DNA of 64,000 nucleotides. Source: Portunus trituberculatus. Its lineage: Eukaryota > Arthropoda > Malacostraca > Decapoda > Portunidae. The first letter of the stretch is position 1, and each line of letters begins with the position of its first letter. The stretch spans positions 37,500,539 to 37,564,538 of the forward strand of contig NC_059295.1 in the NCBI RefSeq assembly GCF_017591435.1. Reading direction: 5' to 3'. Shown here piece after piece: positions 47,211 to 58,265 of the stretch. The notes beneath the pieces are model-generated. The model had not been told where the DNA came from. It saw only the letters and a program-made list of their open reading frames with translations, and did not search any database. A program made the translations under genes and the position numbers.

Positions 47211-49584
47211 TCATGCATCCCTCTTTATTTGTTTCTCCATTTCAGTGCCTTCATACAAAGCTTGCTTCTGCATAGCTGCTTCAAGCTGACCTATGTTAAA
47301 CTTTTGCACAGAGTAATTGTACCGGCAGTAAAACCTGTCAAAAGAATACCATATTATAATCAAACATCCCTGTTAAATCACTCCATTATGAGGCAGTCAC
47401 AGGGGATACAAAATAAATGTAGCAGAAAAACAACATTTTGGAAATACAGCTGTGAATGCAAGTGATAGAGGAAAAGGGTGATACAAACCGATTCTGTGAA
47501 AATACTTTAGATAAGATCTGAAATTATTACATGAACATGAAAAGAAAAAAAAAAAAAAAAATCTCCACCTTAATTAACTATACTAATTGCAAATGAAAAA
47601 CCCCTTGGGTGCAATGTGCATGCAAAATAATAGTCACACAACAATGCAGAAGTTTTGCTTGAGTTGGGTAATTTGTGTTGATACCTGGCAACTCAGAGAG
47701 TAAATGCATCTCCTGTGGTGCCCACACCGTAGGTGCACCCTTGGCAATGAAGGAGGGTGGATGCATGTTGAGCTCCAGTTTTAGACTTTGTCTTGCTTTA
47801 CTTACCTCATTATCACAAGCCTGCAAACCTTACCCTTACATCTACAGATGCAAAAAAAAGGATCATAGTCAACCCCTAAGAGAAGAAAAAGTCACTATCT
47901 CTGAAATATGCAAGCAATTAGGATGTGGCAGATTAACTCTAAAATAGCTTCTTGCTGTTGCGCTTACATCTCTGACATGTTTTGAGGAGCTCTGTGTACA
48001 TTTTCTTAACTTGTCTGACTGTCAAATGTGGGTTTTTCTTTAAGACATTCTAATTATTTGCATAATGTAGATATAGTGACTTTATCTTTCGTTAAGGTTA
48101 CAGTACAACCCTTTCCTGCATCTGTGAGTGTACTGGGACCCATGCTGGATATAAGGATAAGTGGTTTGATGATAAGGTAAGGAACACAAGACAAAGTATA
48201 AAGCTGGAACTGAATATGCATACCCTCTTCCATTACCAAGGAAACACCGATGATGTGGGCATTACAAAAGTGTCTGCTCTCCCTTATTTGCCAGGTAACA
48301 CCATAAAGCAAATTATCCAATTTAGCAAAATTCCTAGGTCACTGAGTGACTACTACACTTTGTTCCCATCTGCAGCAACTGTACTCCATAAAAGTATGTC
48401 TTGTCTACCTACAGCTACATCTCCCTTCCTTTATATAACTCTACCAAACCTTTCCTTTCATTAGTTCCCCAAATATTTCAAGATTATGGTCTTATTGCCC
48501 ATTAGTATGTATACTCACCAATATCCTAGAGTCACACATCCATAGGTTGCCACTGCCAGGTTTGCAGATCTCTGGATTCTTGACGTCAGCATGAAGTGCA
48601 GAAAGCCAGCTGCCAGACCTGAGCTGACACTGTACAAGAAGGTTTCTCGGAAGCATGGCATCTTAGACATGTTCCTTCCCATTAATTTAACCTGAGAGTA
48701 AAGAAACTATCAGCACAGTTTTCTACAAAGTAATATATATTAAAGTATCTAACATAAGAAAGTTATATCTTTACACCAGTATATGCAATAACACTGAACA
48801 CTTAGGAATAAAAATACTTTATCTATATTTGAGATTGAGATCCTTAAAATGGCACTTTCTTCCCTTACAGTCAGATGCCTAAAGCCGCATATAGACAAAT
48901 GAGTTGTGCCCGCAAGCACAAGTAGGCAGTTTGCATAAGCGGTAAGGCAGTCAATGGGCAAACTGCCCATTCATAATCACAGTTTTATCACCTGTGCCAG
49001 CTAAAACACAGGCAAAGTGCCTGTTTTTGTAATTGTGTGCAATCACTGAACATAACCTGCATCCCAACAACCACTCCCTCTAGCTATTATTAGGGTTTGA
49101 CTGGGCAAGATCAACACTGAGTAGTCGATACTACACTACATTTGTGCCCATGGCTTTAGCCTGGTTGCAATCAGTGTCTATCAAGCTGTGCTCAATCGTC
49201 TGAACAGGCCTTCACAGAAGACCAAAGACAGGTGGATTTTTATCTTAAACTTTTAAAGGGTATTGCAGATTACTGGTGGCAAGACTGAGGGCTGTCATAA
49301 GTATTGAAATCAACAAATTTGAACCTGGCAACCTTCAACCACAATGATTTGCAGTAAAGTCATCCACTAATTCTTAAAAAAAAAAAAAAAAAAACCATTA
49401 TAAACAACCTCTACTTTATACTGTGTCCTTACAGAGAACATCAATCAAACTGTCTTCCACTGACTACTACCTGATCTTATTCTAGGTGATTCTTATCTTT
49501 TTTTATACTAGCAAAGTGAATATTCTACATATTACAAGTTATAACAGGAAACCTTTAACTTACTTCTTTTCTTTCCTCCTCCAT
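47211..49584 (-). CDS. COX20: COX20, cytochrome c oxidase assembly factor (three exons)
   Basis: Exons on the minus strand are 49584-49564 (MEEERKE), 48691-48519 and 47334-47211, with GT-AG borders (GTAAGT and GTGAGT donors) and a TGA stop at 47213-47211. They give 105 aa (human 118). COX20 is a mitochondrial inner-membrane chaperone for newly made COX2 in complex IV assembly. Signature: MPCFRETFLYSVSSGLAAGF (18-37), FMLTSRIQRS (40-49), VTLGYWFYCRYNY (60-72) and a basic, amphipathic C-terminal tail. Two hydrophobic segments (about 24-42 and 50-68) flank the conserved TSRIxRS loop as in the family. No single open frame reveals the gene because its exons are short. It is convergent with AHI1; the interval to the AHI1 end is about 1.4-2.6 kb. 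Confidence 0.9.
48879..49212. mobile_element. Diverged Harbinger-like MITE in COX20 intron 1
   Basis: Shares with 41866-42334 an end that reverse-complements to AGGCCTGTTCAGACGATTGA then GCACAGCTTGATAGACACTG, and the internal CAGTCAATGGGCAAACTGCC block. Its other end (CTAAAGCCGCATATAGAC) is diverged. Confidence 0.5.
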
Positions 49585-51160
49585 GCTTATCAACTCAAGG
49601 CTTCTTGGTTTATGAATAGTCAATAATACCAGGAACAACTGTCATTACTCTGCAAAAAAAAAAAAAGAAGGGTAAAGCTTGATGAGATCTTTCATACAAC
49701 TATAGTGAGTTAGTGTAGGGTTGTTGTTTATGAATACAATATCCCATTTACTTCTCAAGTTACCTGAAAAAGAAACATGTGAAGCACATCACAAATTTAT
49801 CAGTAGTTTGACACTGCTGGATGACATTGCTGTAACAGGAGCATTTCCATCTGAGGGAGTAGTATGTTAGGACTAGATCAATTAAATTAATTAACTTCAC
49901 CACTAATTCCTTCACTGTATAAATCAGATCTTAAAAAAAAAAAAAAACATTATTACCTATTTTCATACAACCCTAATTCCACATTGACAACAAAGTTTAA
50001 AAGTAAATGTACTACCTACAAGTACACTTTTAAGGTTGACCTCCCAAGTAAGTACTTTGTAGTCTCCAGTTATTATCTCTCTTCCTTAGGACTAAGAACA
50101 AATATACACAAGTGACGAAAGCATATAAGGCTGACACCAAGACAAAATGGACAAACTGGACCAACAAACCATACTAAGATGCTGGTCCACTTGAGAACAA
50201 AAAAAATCCTGACTCTTACTTCTGTCCACACTTTACAAATAAAAAAAAAGAAAGAAAGTTTTCAACATTAAATATTGGAAGCTTAATGTGCCAACGGTAA
50301 GCATAACAAGAGTGCCTCCTTCTTCTTTAAACCCGTTACACTTTGAATCACTTCTAAGGTCTCTTAGTTTTTTTTTTTTCCCCTTTGTAATTTAGTTATT
50401 CCTTATTGTTCAGCAGTTGGTAAAAAATGTTTCCACTTTCGACACTGTCCGAATATAGATGTCCCTCTAGCTATCCTCATTTCCTGGTTCTCCCTTCACA
50501 GCTCTTTAACTCAGCTGAAGGAAGTGGGAAAGAAAATAATTTTCATAATGAAAATAAACCCAACCCTAATTTTAACCTAAACTAACCTCAATCTAACTTT
50601 AACCTAATTTAACCTAACCTAGTTAAGATGACATGGATTGCTGATGCATCTTCTCCAGAACTCTTCTGACCATGGTTAGGTTATGCCAGCTAGGTCAGGT
50701 TAGGTTAGGTTATCATTTTCATTCCCAAGTTCCATTAGCAGAATAAAAGAGCTGCAGAAGGGGGAACCGGTAAACGAGGACAAATGGAGGGTCGTCTACG
50801 TGTATTAGGGCAGTGGTCCATTCTCTAGTGGTTACTTGTTAGTCCTAACACTTCTAATTTTTGTCTACTTTGTTTCTAGTCTTTTTTTCCTTTAATACTT
50901 TTATATTCAATAAATCTTAATCATTAAAAGATACACTCAACCAATCTATCATTATCATGTATAGTAGTGGTGCAATGTTAGCCTGAATGGAGTGTCGGTG
51001 GATCATCTGGACTTTAATTCCCTCGTCCAGTCTTGGCTGGACTGAGGGTGGTGAGGCCTTACCATGTGAATATTCTTCTTCCTTCCTCTTTTCCAATTCC
51101 TCTCGCCCTATAATTCCTGACATTTGATGCTTTTCTTTGTGCCCTGTACCTACATGTCAC
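49585..51160. other. Region upstream of COX20, no gene recognised
   Basis: The likely COX20 promoter lies here but no TATA or initiator can be defended. It contains short TTAGG-type runs (50590-50630 and 50692-50712) and A-rich tracts. Confidence 0.4.
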
Positions 51161-51164
51161 ACAA

Positions 51165-51455
51165 TTAATGTTTAATTGTTTCTTTTCCTGCCTTACATAA
51201 TTTGCAATAATGTTCCAATATGTCTCTGTTCTTACTACTTAATTCTAGCCATTTAGACCCTTTCCACCTAAATTCCTTCTTATATATCTTACAGCCAGAT
51301 TCACAAGTCATTTTGTAAGACTTTAGTGAGCCACAAATAAAAACAAACCTCAGCCTCCCTCCCTCCCTGTGTTGATGTTTACTAAACTCCAATGTGGTGG
51401 TGTGGTGTGCTCGTGTCCTGCTGAGCGAGACCGTACCATGCGTTCCACAGTCCAC
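51165..51455 (-). mobile_element. Retroelement C-terminal fragment
   Basis: The minus strand encodes a frame that ends with ILEHYCKLCKAGKETIKH. The C-x2-C-x3-G-x-E-T-x2-H pattern is the usual C-terminal zinc-knuckle-like signature of LINE polyproteins. It runs off the fragment without the reverse transcriptase. Confidence 0.4.
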
Positions 51456-52079
51456 ACCCCTCTGTTATCTTCCCTGTCTTGTATATGAAAGGTATGTGGG
51501 GCTGATATCCCAACTGGAGCAAGCATGATCATCACTTATCATTATGTGTGTATATACCATACCATCAGTACTTATAATGTATTACTAATTGAATATTTAA
51601 AACCTCCGAGTCACAAGGCCCCTAGCACTTCCATATTTTACTAAGGCTGGACAACAAAACAAATTTATTTGAACATATTTCGATAGGAAAGTTAATATAC
51701 CATAATCACACCGAATTTTGATTTCTGTGGTGCAATAATCTTAAAATTTCTTCGTCGCTCTCTTAAGGACCACCGCTCTACTGGGATTAGCTAATTATAG
51801 ATCCGTTCAGTCACTACAGTCACCGTTCAGTGTTTGTTAATTTTGTTTACTTTGTGGCCACATTCAAAATTTCACCAGTCTGTGCAGTCATGCAACTGAT
51901 TAACAATAAAACAACCCAATCCTGATCGGAGGTAGGCAATGCATCCTATTATTACTTATGATGACCAATTAAGACATTGTGTACAGACAGTTCCCAACAT
52001 ACCTGATGGAATAGCCTGCTTTTTTTTTTACAGGTGACGAGTTTGGAGCTGTCTGGCTATCCACAACTGTCCGGGCGAG

Positions 52080-53825
52080 AACTGTTTGCGCAGATCCCAA
52101 TTTTTATTTATTTTTAATGTAAGAAGGGGAACTGCCAAGGAAAAAAAAAACATATTAGATAAAAAGGTCCACTAGAATTGGAGTCTCCATAAAAGATTAG
52201 AAAAAAAATAGTCAAAAGAGTGGAAGAAATGTCTTGACACCTCTCTCTTAAAAGAAGTTAAGTCGTAGGAAGATGGAAATACAGAAGCAGAAAGGGAGTT
52301 AAAGAGTTTACCAGTGAAAGGTATGAATGATTGAGAATACCGGTTAACTCTTATATTAGAGAGTTAGACAGAAAGGGTTGAGAGGAAAAAGAAAACCTTG
52401 TGCAGCGAGGCCGCAGCATGCTGTTAGCAAAATCAGTAGAATAGTTAGCATGAAAATAGTGGTAAAAGATAGAAAGAGATATAACCCTTCGGCGGTGAGA
52501 AAGAGGCTGAAGATAGTCAGTCAGAGGAGGGGAATTGATGAGATGAAAAGCTTTTGATTCAACCCTATCTAATAAAGCTGTATGAGTGGATCCCTCCGAA
52601 ACGTGCGAAGAGTACCTACTCCATACAAGGACGGATAAGGCCCTTGTACAGAGTTAGCTTTTGGAAGGGCGAGAAAAACTGAAGGAGACGCTGCAGAACG
52701 CCTAACTTAATAGAAGCTATTTTAGCAAGAGATAAGATGTGAAGTTTTCAGTTAAGATTATGAGTAAAGGGCAGACCGAGGATATTCAGTGTGGAAGAGG
52801 GAGACAACTGAGTGTCATTGAAGAAGAGGGGATAGTTGTCTGGAAGGTTGTATCGAGTTGATAGATGGAGAAATTGAGTTTTTGAGGCATTGAAAACTAC
52901 TAAGTTTTTTCTCTTAGAGAGATCAGAAGTCGCGTTCTGTGGCATCCCTGAAGGTTGGTCGTCTCTGAAAGGACGTGGAACGATGTAGGGTGGTATCATC
53001 AGTGTAGGAGTGGATAGGGCAAGAAGTTTGGTAAAGAAGGTCATTAATGAATAATAGAAAGAGAGTGGGTGATAGGACAGAACCCTGAGGAACACCACTG
53101 TTAATAGATTTAGGAGAAGAACAGTGGCCGTCTACCACGGCTGCAATAGAATGGTCGGAAAGGAAACTTGAGATAAAGTTGCAGAGAGAAAGATAGAAAC
53201 TATAGAAGGGCAGTTTTGAAATCGAAGCTTTGTGCCAGACTCTATCAAAAGCTTTTGATATGTCTAATGTGACAGCAAAAGTTTCACCGAAATCTCTAAA
53301 AGAGGATGACCAAGACTCAGTAAGGAAAGCCAGAAGATCACCAGTAGAGCGATCTTGACGGAAGCCATACTGGCGATCAGATAGAAGATTGTGAAGTGAC
53401 AGATGTTTAAGAATCTTCCTATTGAGGATAGATTCAAAAACTTTAGACAAACAAGAGATTAAAGCTATAGGACGGTAGTTTGAAGGATTAGAACGGTTAT
53501 CCTTTTTTAGGAACAGGCTGAATGTAGGCAAACCTCCAGCAAGAAGGAGAGGTAGAAGTCGATAGGCATAGCTGAAAGAGTTTGACCAGGTAAAATGCAA
53601 GCACGGGAGCACAGTTTTTGAGAACAATAGGAGGGACCCCATCAGGTTCATAAATCTTTCGAGGGTTTAGGCCATCAAGGGCATGAAACACATCATTACG
53701 AAGAATTATAATTGAAGGCATGAAATAGTCAGAGGGAGGAGGAGAGGGAGGGACATGCCCAGAATCATCCAAGGTGAGGTTTTAGCAAAAGTTTGAGAGA
53801 AGAGTTCAGTTTTAGAGACAAAACA
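52080..53825 (-). mobile_element. Jockey-like LINE, 5' truncated
   Basis: Minus-strand reverse transcriptase from about 53772 (VFHALDGLNPRKIYEPDGVP, AYIQPVPKKG) through NPSNYRPIALISCLSKVFES, RQYGFRQDRSTGDLLAFLTE, LDISKAFDRVWHKASISKLP, NSGVPQGSVLSP and SYTDDTTLH (usually YADD; the aspartates remain). It continues through FNASKTQFLHLSTRYNLPDN, LTLYKGLIRPCMEYV and SFIPFTGKLFNSL to an A/T-rich 3' end near 52080. The endonuclease is missing. A frameshift and a short deletion lie near 52925, after SFQRRP. It is a different family from the LINEs in AHI1. Confidence 0.88.
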
Positions 53826-54540
53826 TTGGAAATCTATTGTTACTTATGTGTATTACTTTGATACACAAATGTTAATGTTAATTTCTATGTTTGTTATATA
53901 ATAGTGTAGCCTTAATTCTTATGGCCGCATAGTCCTAAACTGTGTTTTTATGCACTATTTTTGAGTCCTTCTAAAGGTATGGTTTCTTGGACCTATAGCT
54001 TTGAGTTATGTACACCAAATTTCACCTAAAATGTATTTTTTATAGCCTAATAAACATATCAATAGCAATATCAATAACTTCAGCCTAACAATACAACGAT
54101 TCAATCATGAGACAGGGACTTAAGCATTGCGAAAAAAAAGTCGACAGGCGATAGGGAAGGCTACTTCGTTCTGATTGAACTGTGGGCTGGAAAATCATGG
54201 TGTTTGTCCTCATTTGAAGTTTTTTTTTATTATTTCATTTATTTGTTTATTTATTTTTATTTTCATTTATTTATTTATTTATTTATTTTTTTTTTTTTTT
54301 GAGAATGACCCAAGGTGGTACCAGAGGACATAGTATTCCTCGTTATAACACTGACATTGGACTGGACTGGACAGGGAGAAGTGAAAGAAATCATGTCCTG
54401 CCATGTTGAGTTGTTGACTAGAGAGGCAAGTGTTGCTGGAGTGAATTAATGACGTAATATTACGTGGTGGAGGAGCAGGAAAGGGAATGGAGGCAGAGCG
54501 GCGAACAATGAAGCACCAATGAATCACTGAAGCCCGGTTG
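53826..54540. other. Spacer, no gene recognised
   Basis: AT-rich with TTTA-type simple repeats at 54227-54300. No coding or element signature seen. Confidence 0.45.
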
Positions 54541-54869
54541 ACGCTCCGGAGTGATGCACGACGCCAGTTCGACTAACTGACCTCCAGCCTTTTGTGGGAG
54601 CCGCCTGCCTTTCTATTCTCGCTGTGGCTCAGATAAGGTATAAGTTAAGTTTGCCTGTTTTTTTGTGCGCTAGTAGTGGTTATATGTATGGTGGATTGGA
54701 TATGATGGATGTAATAGTAAATGTTTGTGTATTGTAGGTTGGCCAAAGCATCAAAGTTGACGACAATGGGAAGCAAGCAGAGGTGGTTCTCCATGGACGT
54801 AACCGTTGCCGGGAGAGTGAGGCACAGCCCCGGATACTGCACAGAGGGATGGAGTTCGGCGCGGGCATG
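54541..54869 (+). other. Possible first exons of an unidentified + strand gene
   Basis: A locally GC-richer stretch with a donor-like AAG|GTATAAGT at about 54639 and an exon candidate 54738-54869 between TTGTAG and GTAAGTAC, a strong donor. Two frames are open. One has ATG GGA AGC AAG at 54766 and starts MGSKQRWFSMDVTVAG. The other reads GQSIKVDDNGKQAEVVLHGR. I recognise neither, and no downstream exon could be joined. It lies immediately before the 29-bp minisatellite. Confidence 0.25.
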
Positions 54870-54954
54870 TAAGTACGCTTGCACGATCTATGCGATAAGA
54901 ATGCTGATATTCTAAAGGGACTTGATGGAAGACAGTGTTAAAGAAGTGGCGCGT

Positions 54955-55712
54955 AGGTGGACGGTATTATTGGTGGCGCGTTGGTGAGGGAATTACAGCG
55001 GTGGCGCGTTGGTGGAGGGAATTACAGTGGTGGCGCGTTGGTGGAGGGAATTACAGAGGTGGAGCGTTGGTGGAAGGTGTTACAGCGGTGGCGCGTTGGT
55101 TTAAGGTGTTACAGCGGTGACGCGTTGGTTTAAGGTGTTACAGCGGTGGCGCGTTGGTGTAGGGTATTACAGCGGTGGCGCGTTGGTGGAGGGTGTTACA
55201 GCGGTGGCGCGTTGGTGGAGGGAATTACAGCGGTGGCGCGTTGGTGGAGGGAATTACAGCGGTGGCGCGTTGGTGGAGGGAATTACAGCGGTGGCGCGTT
55301 GGTGGAAGGTGTTACAGCGGTGGCGCGTTGGTTTAAGCCTTAAGGTGTTACAGCGGTGACGCGTTGGTTTAAGGTGTTACAGCGGTGGCGCGTTGGTTTA
55401 AGGTGTTACAGCGGTGGCGCGTTGGTGGAGGGTATTACAGCGGTGGCGCGGTGGTGGAGGGTATTACAGCGGTGGCGCGTTGGTTTAAGTTTAAGGTGTT
55501 ACAGCGGTGGCGCGTTGGTGGAGGGTGTTACAGCGGTGGCGCGTTGGTGGAGGGTATTACAGCGGTGGCGCGTTGGTGGAGGGAATTACAGCGGTGGCGC
55601 GTTGGAGGAGGGTGTTACAGCGGTGGCGCATTGGTGGAGGGTGTTACAGCGGTGGCGCGTTATTGGAGGGTGTTACAGCGGTGGCGCGTTGGTGGAGGGT
55701 GTTACAGTGGCG
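54955..55712. repeat. 29-bp minisatellite, about 26 units
   Basis: Unit TTACAGCGGTGGCGCGTTGG plus TGGAGGG(A/T)A or TTTAAGGTG, about 29 bp. Two unit types (TGGAGGG and TTTAAGG) alternate irregularly and some units carry TTAAG insertions. As 29 is not a multiple of 3, all three + frames are open and repeat every 87 bp. These open frames are not evidence of a protein. Confidence 0.95.
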
Positions 55713-56512
55713 GTGTGAACCAGTGTTAGTGTTAACATGTTGGTGCAAGTGTTTTCAGACAGTCGTGAAATGGTCGTTGCTATTAGCTAACAAATTCTTG
55801 ATCATGTTGAAACTTTAACTTTACATCAACAAGCATTTACTTAGTTTCTTATATTAAATCTACGGTTGGAGTCCTTTGACATTACTGGGAATTAACGTTG
55901 TTTCTCAAATTAATTGCTTCATTCACATGTATTTACTACAGCTGTTAAGGATTATACATAATTAACACTAGCAGCTATGCTAGTACCATCAAACTGCGAA
56001 GAAAATATATTTACGGTGCGAGACAGTTATGGTGTGAGATGTAAGTATTTTGGTGCCTGGTGAGCACATCGACTGATGTACCATCAAAATACATGCGTTA
56101 AAAATGGTAAAATGTACAAAACTTGACTAATTTTCGATAATGGAGTAATTACAATCACTGCCTTTTGGCACAAGATCACTCTCTTGCCGCCTAGCGGATA
56201 CCATAGGATTAGTTTTAATTTTTTGTGTACTTTTTTTTTTATTAATTTTGCTTGGTATACTTTTCCAGATATCCAATAGTTCGTACAAGTACATCCTTGG
56301 TTGTGAAAAGCATGGACAGATCTAGTCTCCAAATCGGCGATTAAAGCATCTAAAGATGGTTGTCTTTCCTGTCTCGAAGCTTCTGCTTCAAACGCATCCC
56401 GTCTAAGACCACGGCCGTGCAAGACCCGGTGCTCGGAAAGAAAGTATCAGGAAAAAAAGTAACGGAAGAATTTTTTTTTTGCTAGGAAATAAAGTATCAA
56501 GAAAAAAAAGTA
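55713..56512. other. Spacer between minisatellite and MULE
   Basis: No gene recognised. The last 80 bp already carry AAAGTATCA and AGGAAAAAAAGTAAC repeats related to the MULE ends. Confidence 0.4.
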
Positions 56513-56854
56513 ACAATCCTAATTTTATTTAGGAAAAAAAGTAAGTGGTCATTCTTGAAGATAAATTGACAATTGACACGATTTAAAGACTGCCGAATTG
56601 AAGATGGTGGTTCTGGTACAAAAAGGAAGTATAATTTTTCTTGGAAAACATCAAAGTTAAAAACAGTAAAACGTTATAAAACATTAACACATTGAAAAGT
56701 TAAAAACATTAAAACACTAAAATATTAAAAAATAATAAAACATTATAAAACATTAAAACATTTAAAAGTAAAAAAAAAAAAAAAAAATAAAAAAAAATAC
56801 GAGATGTATATTAATGCAGTGTCCGGGTTATCGGTATATTGTGAGCAATTCCTT

Positions 56855-57907
56855 CTAAAAATTCTGGGATGAGAACTTGTTGTTCCAAGCCTCACAAATG
56901 TTGTTGGTACGGGAGTTGCCGTGTAATGTCGCCTCATGTACATTCCAGATAGCAGGGGGGTACATCGGGGGGTACAACACGCAACCTGACGCCCTGGGAA
57001 TTCTGCAGCTGTTGACTTCTGTAGCTGCCCGAGACATACGTTGTGTCAAAATAGTCCACCAATTCAGCAGCCTCGGCAGGAGTAAAGGTCTTGAGGTTCT
57101 CCATACCTTCTTTCACTTATTCAGTGAGCAGGAAGGCGAGTCCATCCAACATGCTGCAGAACCGCCGTCTGAGTGGTAATTATCTGTTAGACCAAACTGC
57201 TATATTTTACGCCAGGTACACTGTGTAAGGTGGTAGAAGCAGCCCTTGGTCTCCACTTCTCTACCAAAGCTGGCACTAATTGCACGCAAAACAGCATCTT
57301 CAAAGTCTGTCAAAACTGTTTGTACATGAAGGTTTATTCCAAACTGCGTGATACGGTCCACAACGACATCAAACAGCTCTGAATACACCGCTCTTGTCTT
57401 ATTCTGTAATAGAGCATAGACACAGGAGACATGTATAGTCTTAAATGGAACTCTAATCACGTACACTTGAGTAAACTGTGGTGGTGCCATCTTGAAGTTA
57501 CCGTCCATATAGATGGTCTCTGCAGCTGACAGACGGCGCAGGTCCTCTAATGTGGCAAAGGCAATAATACGACTGACTGCCTCTGGCCCATTGTCGTAAA
57601 GAAGGAATTGCTGAGGGTTGGGTCCCAGTGTATCCTTCCACTCATCTGGCAAAGTGAAGTCGTGCAGGTGTTCGGGCATTGGTGGGGTGCGCCTGTGATA
57701 TCTGAGGGATCGCTTGGTGTTCTCCTCACACGGAAAACGCTTCTGCACAGCATGGTCTTGGTTTGCAACTGCCTGGGCAAAGATCTGGGATGGCTTGTCT
57801 AGGGAGCTGGCCGCCTGCTGCCTCATCAAGTTACGACACTTTGTGTATGTCACGTTGATATGGTCAGCAGCGTGGTTGAGGGGTAGACCTGGCTCTGGAT
57901 TATCCAA
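56855..57907 (-). pseudogene. MULE transposase relic
   Basis: The main open frame (57907-57200) starts in a FLYWCH-adjacent type region and carries the MULE domain: YMDGNFKMAPPQFTQVYVIR, SCVYALLQNKTRAVYSELF, VLTDFEDAVLRAISASFG and KGCFYHLTQCTWRKI, with D in DGNFK and D in DFE as expected catalytic acids. Further downstream, frameshifted, come ENLKTFTPAEAAELVDYFDT and, in another frame, SRTNNICEAWNNKF, the C-terminal signature. Frameshifts at about 57190 and 56950 and a lost middle make it non-functional. Confidence 0.8.
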
Positions 57908-58061
57908 GTCAGGCGTAGTGCTGAGACTTCCTCTACAATCTCGACTCCCTTTCTCAGAACATTTTCATCAGATTTTTTTCTTCCGTGTGCACGACCGTGT
58001 GTACATATATCCCTCGAAACAAATCTTGTTGCCGCCCTTGTTACTCTGTGTGATGTCCATG

Positions 58062-58265
58062 CTGAAACAGTAACCGAATCTTGTTCTTAGTTGAGGAAGC
58101 CTCGGAAACTGAAATTGAAGCAGACTATTCGTCTGAAGTAGGCTCATCCTGTTAGATGAAACTCTGAAACAGTAACCGAATCTTGTTCTTAGTTGAGGAA
58201 ATCTCAGAAACAGAAACTGCAGCATTCAATTACTCAGCTGAAGCAGTCTGGACGTTTGGCCAGTT
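58062..58265. repeat. 102-bp tandem duplication
   Basis: CTGAAACAGTAACCGAATCT begins at 58062 and 58164, each followed by TGTTCTTAGTTGAGGAA and a GAAACTGAA-like segment. Confidence 0.85.

Noticed and set aside
51165..51455. Independent host gene on the minus strand
   Set aside because: The C-x2-C...ET..H ending is a retroelement signature and there is no start or splice support.
54935..55818. Three overlapping + strand frames of 80-120 codons
   Set aside because: Product of the 29-bp minisatellite; no start context, no family resemblance.
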